Shown: positions 61,004-64,000 of the stretch, piece by piece
How the letters are laid out: every line of letters begins with the position of its first letter
How positions within the stretch are numbered: the first letter of the stretch is position 1
Origin: CADEEV01 sp964442185
Lineage (GTDB): Bacteria; Acidobacteriota; Vicinamibacteria; Fen-336
NCBI GenBank assembly: GCA_964442185.1
Contig: CAYTWT010000257.1
Coordinates: 62,001-126,000 of the forward strand
Reading direction: 5' to 3'
DNA length: 64,000 nt
Notes under the pieces: model-generated
Told to the model about the DNA's origin: nothing
What the model saw: only the letters and a program-made list of their open reading frames with translations
The model's database searches: none
Program-made: the position numbers and the translations under genes

Positions 61004-62031
61004 TCGAGCATCTCCTCGCGAATCGTCTCGTCGGCCTGAATTGGCCGGGCGGCGCGCCGGCCAATCACGCGATCCGCCTCGCGCGGGGCGAAGCCCGCCT
61101 CGAAGCGGATGTCGGTCCGCTTGAAGGCGAGCATCGGCGCGCGCAGCACCTCGCCGCGCGGGATCAGCGTCGCGGCCACGATCGAGCGGGCCATCAGGCG
61201 GTGATAGCGCTTCGCCCCTTCGCTTTCGGCGGCCGCGGCATCGCCCCGCGCCCGTTCGGCCTGGCGCAGCAGCTCGACCATCCGGTAGAAGTCCTCGGGG
61301 CTCAGCGACGACTGGTAGTCGAAGCCCTTCTCGCTGCGATCGAGGGTGAAGTGCTTCTCGACGAGATCGGCCCCGTAGGCCGCGGCCAGCGCGGGCGCCA
61401 CCAGCGCAAAGGAACTGCCCCCGTCGGTGTGATCGAGAAAGCCGATTGGCACCCGGAAGCGCTCTTTCCAGCGCGTCAGATCGCTGAAACGGATCTCTTC
61501 GATCGGTGTCGGGAAGGTTTGGAAGCCGTGGAGCAGGCCCACCGGCGCTGCCCCCACCCGGTCGAGCGCCTCGTGGATGGCCTCCTCGGGCACGCCGCCA
61601 GTGGCGAAGAACACGGGCTTGCCGAGCGCCCCCACCGCGCGGATGAAGTCGGGGTTCTCCATATCGGTGGTGTGGACCTTGTAGCCGTCGGCGCCGGCCT
61701 CGGCCGCCATCTCCAGAGACGGCGGGTCGAACGCCTCGGCCAGGACGGCCAGGCCCGAAGCCTTTGCCGCCTTCAGGATCTTCTTCCACTCTTTCGCCGT
61801 CAACTCGATCTGGTCGAAGTCCTTGCGCCCCGGGTGCCTGCGGACGACGAGCCGGTCGGAGCGGAAGAGCTGGAACTTGATGCCGTCGGCCCCCATTTTG
61901 AAGGCGGCCTCCAACATCTTGAGTGCCGTGTCGGCGGACCCGCCATGGGCGGAGGCAACCTCGGCGAGAACGAAGCAGGGCGCGCCTTCTCCAACCTGGC
62001 GGGGGCCCAGCGTCATCGCCTTTGGCCTCAT
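61000..62031 (-). CDS. Second NeuB-family nonulosonic acid synthase
   Basis: 343 residues. The barrel shows PCFVLAEVASAHGGSADTAL, MGADGIKFQLFRSDRLVVRR, ADGYKVHTTDMENPDFIRAV and PIGFLDHTDGGSSFALVAPA with LVEKHFTLDRSEKGFDYQSS. The C-terminal SAF domain ends ADRVIGRRAARPIQADETIR. It differs strongly from the first NeuB copy, so it is a separate subtype rather than a fresh duplicate. It is the first gene of the leftward nonulosonate operon, divergent from the DUF72 gene, with a short 30-base gap. Confidence 0.93.
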   Translation of the reverse strand: MRPKAMTLGPRQVGEGAPCFVLAEVASAHGGSADTALKMLEAAFKMGADGIKFQLFRSDRLVVRRHPGRKDFDQIELTAKEWKKILKAAKASGLAVLAEAFDPPSLEMAAEAGADGYKVHTTDMENPDFIRAVGALGKPVFFATGGVPEEAIHEALDRVGAAPVGLLHGFQTFPTPIEEIRFSDLTRWKERFRVPIGFLDHTDGGSSFALVAPALAAAYGADLVEKHFTLDRSEKGFDYQSSLSPEDFYRMVELLRQAERARGDAAAAESEGAKRYHRLMARSIVAATLIPRGEVLRAPMLAFKRTDIRFEAGFAPREADRVIGRRAARPIQADETIREEMLE

Positions 62032-62061
62032 GTCTTTAAGATTCTATACGATAGGCCCAGA
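62032..62061. promoter_or_regulatory. Short divergent promoter region of the second NeuB and DUF72 genes
   Basis: The 30-base gap is AT-rich in a GC-rich neighbourhood. On the minus strand TAGAAT (62046-62041) lies 10 bases before the NeuB-type ATG; on the plus strand TATACG sits in the same place. Either transcript would have almost no leader. No minus-35 partner is clear. Confidence 0.3.
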
Positions 62062-62784
62062 ATGCCCGGAATGCGCGTGCGCGTGGGGACGAGCGGCTAT
62101 AGCTACAAGGAGTGGAAGGGGAGCTTCTATCCGGAGGATCTCCCCGCCGCGCAGATGCTCCGCTTCTACGCACAGCGCTTCGCGACCGTCGAGATCAACA
62201 ACACGTTCTACCGCATGCCGAACCGCGGACTGTTCGAGCGCTGGGCCGCCGAGGTCCCGGAGAGCTTCGCCTTCGTCTTGAAGGCGCCGCGCCGCATCAC
62301 CCATCAGAAGCGGCTGCAGGCGACGGCCGCCGAAGACCTCAAGTTCCTCTGGGAGACGGCCGCGGCGCTCGCTCCCAAGCTCGGCCCGATCCTCTTCCAG
62401 ACCCCACCGTTTCTCAAGAAGGACATCGACCGCTTGCGGGGCTTTCTCGGGCTCTTGCCCGCGGGGTGTCGCGCAGCCTTCGAGTTTCGTCACGAGAGCT
62501 GGTTCGACGACGAGGTGAGGCAGGCGTTGCGGGACGCAGGTGCTTCGCTTTGCGCGGCCGATACCGACGCAGCGGAGACGCCCGAAGCGATCGAGGCGAC
62601 GGCCGCGTGGGGTTATCTGCGACTTCGTCGCACGGACTACGACGACGCGGCGCTCGACGCCTGGGCGGCCCGGGTGCGTGCCCAGGCCTGGGACGAGGCC
62701 TGGGTGTTCTTCAAGCACGAGGACGAAGGCAACGCGGCCGTCCTGGCGCAGCGGTTTGCGAAGCGTTTCTCGATCCCCGTCTAG
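62062..62784 (+). CDS. DUF72 domain protein
   Basis: 240 residues beginning MPGMRVRVGTSGYSYKEWKG, continuing FATVEINNTFYRMPNRGLFE and FAFVLKAPRRITHQKRL, and ending FFKHEDEGNAAVLAQRFAKR. These are DUF72 (YecE-type) TIM-barrel signatures; the family's function is not established. An ATG nine bases later is an alternative start. It is unlikely to belong to the glycan locus, and marks its right edge. The convergent SGNH gene ends 12 bases after its stop. Confidence 0.93.
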   Translation: MPGMRVRVGTSGYSYKEWKGSFYPEDLPAAQMLRFYAQRFATVEINNTFYRMPNRGLFERWAAEVPESFAFVLKAPRRITHQKRLQATAAEDLKFLWETAAALAPKLGPILFQTPPFLKKDIDRLRGFLGLLPAGCRAAFEFRHESWFDDEVRQALRDAGASLCAADTDAAETPEAIEATAAWGYLRLRRTDYDDAALDAWAARVRAQAWDEAWVFFKHEDEGNAAVLAQRFAKRFSIPV

Positions 62785-62796
62785 GCCCGTCGCCCC

Positions 62797-63819
62797 TCAC
62801 GGTTCGAGCACCCCGGCCGCCGCAAGCTGCGGCGCCAGGGTCTCCGCCATCAGCTGGCTTCCAGCGGGGCTGAAATGCAGCGAGTCGATGAAGTACTCCA
62901 GGGTCGACGGCAGCGGTGTGTCGATCCCCAGATCGCCCACATCCAGCACCGGTACATTCAGCGAGCGCGCGGTCTCGAGAAGCACAGCCACATAGGGCGT
63001 CCCCCGCGAGTGCGTCTCGTTCGGGTCCTTCCGGCGTGGCAGTGCGATGAAGACGGGGCGGGCGCCCGACTTCCGGCACTCGGCAACGATCGCGGCCAGG
63101 TTCTCCCGATACCGCACGAGACTGACGCGGGCCACATCCCGCGGCGCGCTCGTGGCGGAACGGACCCGCGAGCGCAAGTAGGCCGCCTTGATCGCCCGAT
63201 ACAGATAGCTCTGGTCGAGGGCGCCATCGACATCGCGGGCGAGCGCCAGGCGCCGAGCATACTCGCGATCGTCGGCGGTCCGGACGTTGCCATCGTTCCA
63301 GCCGATGCAGATCGTGACCACGTCGGGCTGCAGCAGCGGCACCAGGCGCCGTACGTGGCCCAGCACCTGGTGGCTCGTGAAGCCGGTCACGCCTGCATTC
63401 ACAACCTCGACACCGCCGCCTCGGAGCAGGCGCCCCAGGTGGAAGGGGTAGGTCTCGTCGTCGCCCGCCCCGTAGCCGAAGGTGATCGAGTCGCCGAAGC
63501 ACAGCACGCGGCGAGAGCCGGGGGTGCGGTCGGGCACCTCCGGCCCGCGCAGACCGATCGAGTTGATCGTGACCGGCTTGCCCTGGAACTTTCCCTTGAA
63601 GCCGGGCTGCGGCGACCAGAAGACGTCCTTGTCCCCACGAATGAAGGGCAGCGTGATGTCCGAATCCATCTGATGCAGCAGAATCCGGGGCGAGACCGGG
63701 CGGGCGACACCCACGATCCGCAGCACGACTTCGCTCAGCGCGAAGAAACCCAGGATCAGGATCGAGGCGAACAGGATCGATCGACCCCGGGAGAAATGCA
63801 GTCGGTCCGGCGCGGTCAT
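62797..63819 (-). CDS. Membrane-anchored SGNH/GDSL-type hydrolase
   Basis: 340 residues. One N-terminal transmembrane helix (ILFASILILGFFALSEVVL) and an extracytoplasmic SGNH domain: LCFGDSITFGYGAGDDETYP with Ser111, the block III segment CIGWNDGN, and IDSLHFSPAG with Asp312 and His315. Members are esterases or O-acetyl-hydrolases/transferases acting on glycans. Proximity to the glycan locus suggests deacylation or acetylation of the surface polymer, but substrate is unknown. It converges on the DUF72 gene. Confidence 0.88.
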   Translation of the reverse strand: MTAPDRLHFSRGRSILFASILILGFFALSEVVLRIVGVARPVSPRILLHQMDSDITLPFIRGDKDVFWSPQPGFKGKFQGKPVTINSIGLRGPEVPDRTPGSRRVLCFGDSITFGYGAGDDETYPFHLGRLLRGGGVEVVNAGVTGFTSHQVLGHVRRLVPLLQPDVVTICIGWNDGNVRTADDREYARRLALARDVDGALDQSYLYRAIKAAYLRSRVRSATSAPRDVARVSLVRYRENLAAIVAECRKSGARPVFIALPRRKDPNETHSRGTPYVAVLLETARSLNVPVLDVGDLGIDTPLPSTLEYFIDSLHFSPAGSQLMAETLAPQLAAAGVLEP

Positions 63820-63837
63820 CGTTTCGATCCTAGCGTG

Positions 63838-64000
63838 TTACCCGCCGAGGCGCTCGGCCAGGCGGGCGAGCGCTCGAGACAGATCCGGCTCGCGATCCAG
63901 CACCGGGCGCATCGGATCGCGCTTGCGCTTCGCCAGGCGGGCCGGCAGCGTGCGGATCGTGAAGCGCCTCGGGTCGAGGCGCTTCGTGACCTCCCTCCAC
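63838..64000 (-). CDS. C-terminal end of a LigD-type primase-polymerase gene (5' part outside window)
   Basis: The last 54 codons before a TAA read WREVTKRLDPRRFTIRTLPA, then a basic stretch and DLSRALARLAERLGG. The VTKRLDPRRFTIRT segment resembles the end of the polymerase domain of LigD, which acts with Ku in non-homologous end joining. Whether it is a full multi-domain ligase or a stand-alone polymerase cannot be seen. It lies 18 bases upstream of the SGNH gene on the same strand. Confidence 0.65.
   Translation of the reverse strand, partial: WREVTKRLDPRRFTIRTLPARLAKRKRDPMRPVLDREPDLSRALARLAERLGG

Noticed and set aside
30774..62031. Glycan locus considered as a recently transferred island
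   Set aside because: I see no flanking tRNA, integrase, direct repeats or clear drop in GC content compared with the housekeeping regions.

Overview
The window is very GC-rich (about two thirds G+C by eye) and densely coding. Many neighbouring genes on the same strand overlap by 1-4 bases (ATGA, GTGA, TTGA). TamB-like and BamA-like proteins, a SurA-type chaperone domain, lipoproteins and a flippase point to a diderm bacterium. The order dprA-topA-trmFO-xerC and the rplU-rpmA-obgE-nadD-rsfS block occur in several diderm phyla. With the GC content and the sulfatase-fold and glycosyltransferase-rich content, they would fit Acidobacteriota or a deltaproteobacterial-type lineage, but I cannot place it further. 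I recognised no tRNA, rRNA, CRISPR array, insertion sequence or prophage. No stretch longer than about 240 bases lacks a gene.

Layout. (1) 1-6.1 kb, minus strand: a housekeeping operon read leftwards from a good sigma-70 promoter: rplU, rpmA, obgE, nadD, rsfS, a sigma-54-activator-like ATPase with an altered Walker B motif, a DksA-type zinc protein, comF, an S1/P1-nuclease-like exported protein and an ECF-type sigma factor cut by the window edge. (2) 6.1-10.2 kb, minus: a large fusion protein (metallopeptidase, TolB-like propeller, outer-membrane barrel), a lipoprotein and a small TPR protein. (3) 10.4-30.8 kb, plus: dprA, topA, trmFO, xerC; a sigma/anti-sigma pair with a fibronectin-type lipoprotein; a fumarylacetoacetase-family enzyme, a 41-residue transaldolase remnant and an FmdB-type zinc ribbon; a three-gene biotin-dependent acyl-CoA carboxylase; then tamB, a BamA/TamA-like porin and a SurA-N-type chaperone.

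(4) 30.8-62.0 kb: a cell-surface glycan locus of about 31 kb. It holds eight GT4-type glycosyltransferases, two GT2 dolichyl/polyprenyl-phosphate-sugar synthase-like enzymes, three related polytopic GT-C-like membrane proteins, two further polytopic proteins of unknown role, a Wzx-type flippase, two methyltransferases, a sulfatase-fold hydrolase, an FAD oxidoreductase and a sugar-nucleotide epimerase. It ends in a nonulosonic-acid (sialic/pseudaminic/legionaminic-like) module: two different NeuB-type synthases, an SpsF-like cytidylyltransferase and a fusion of a NeuA-type cytidylyltransferase with a PseG-type hydrolase. (5) 62.0-64.0 kb: a DUF72 protein, a membrane-anchored SGNH hydrolase and the 3' end of what looks like a LigD-type polymerase gene.

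The regions fit one theme of envelope construction: outer-membrane assembly factors in region 3 lie directly before a locus that would make, modify and flip a nonulosonate-containing glycan. The items that most deserve a second look are the NeuA-PseG fusion with duplicated NeuB, the GT-C-like family with its own acidic signature, the peptidase-propeller-barrel fusion, and the Walker-B-substituted sigma-54-activator-like protein inside a ribosome-assembly operon.
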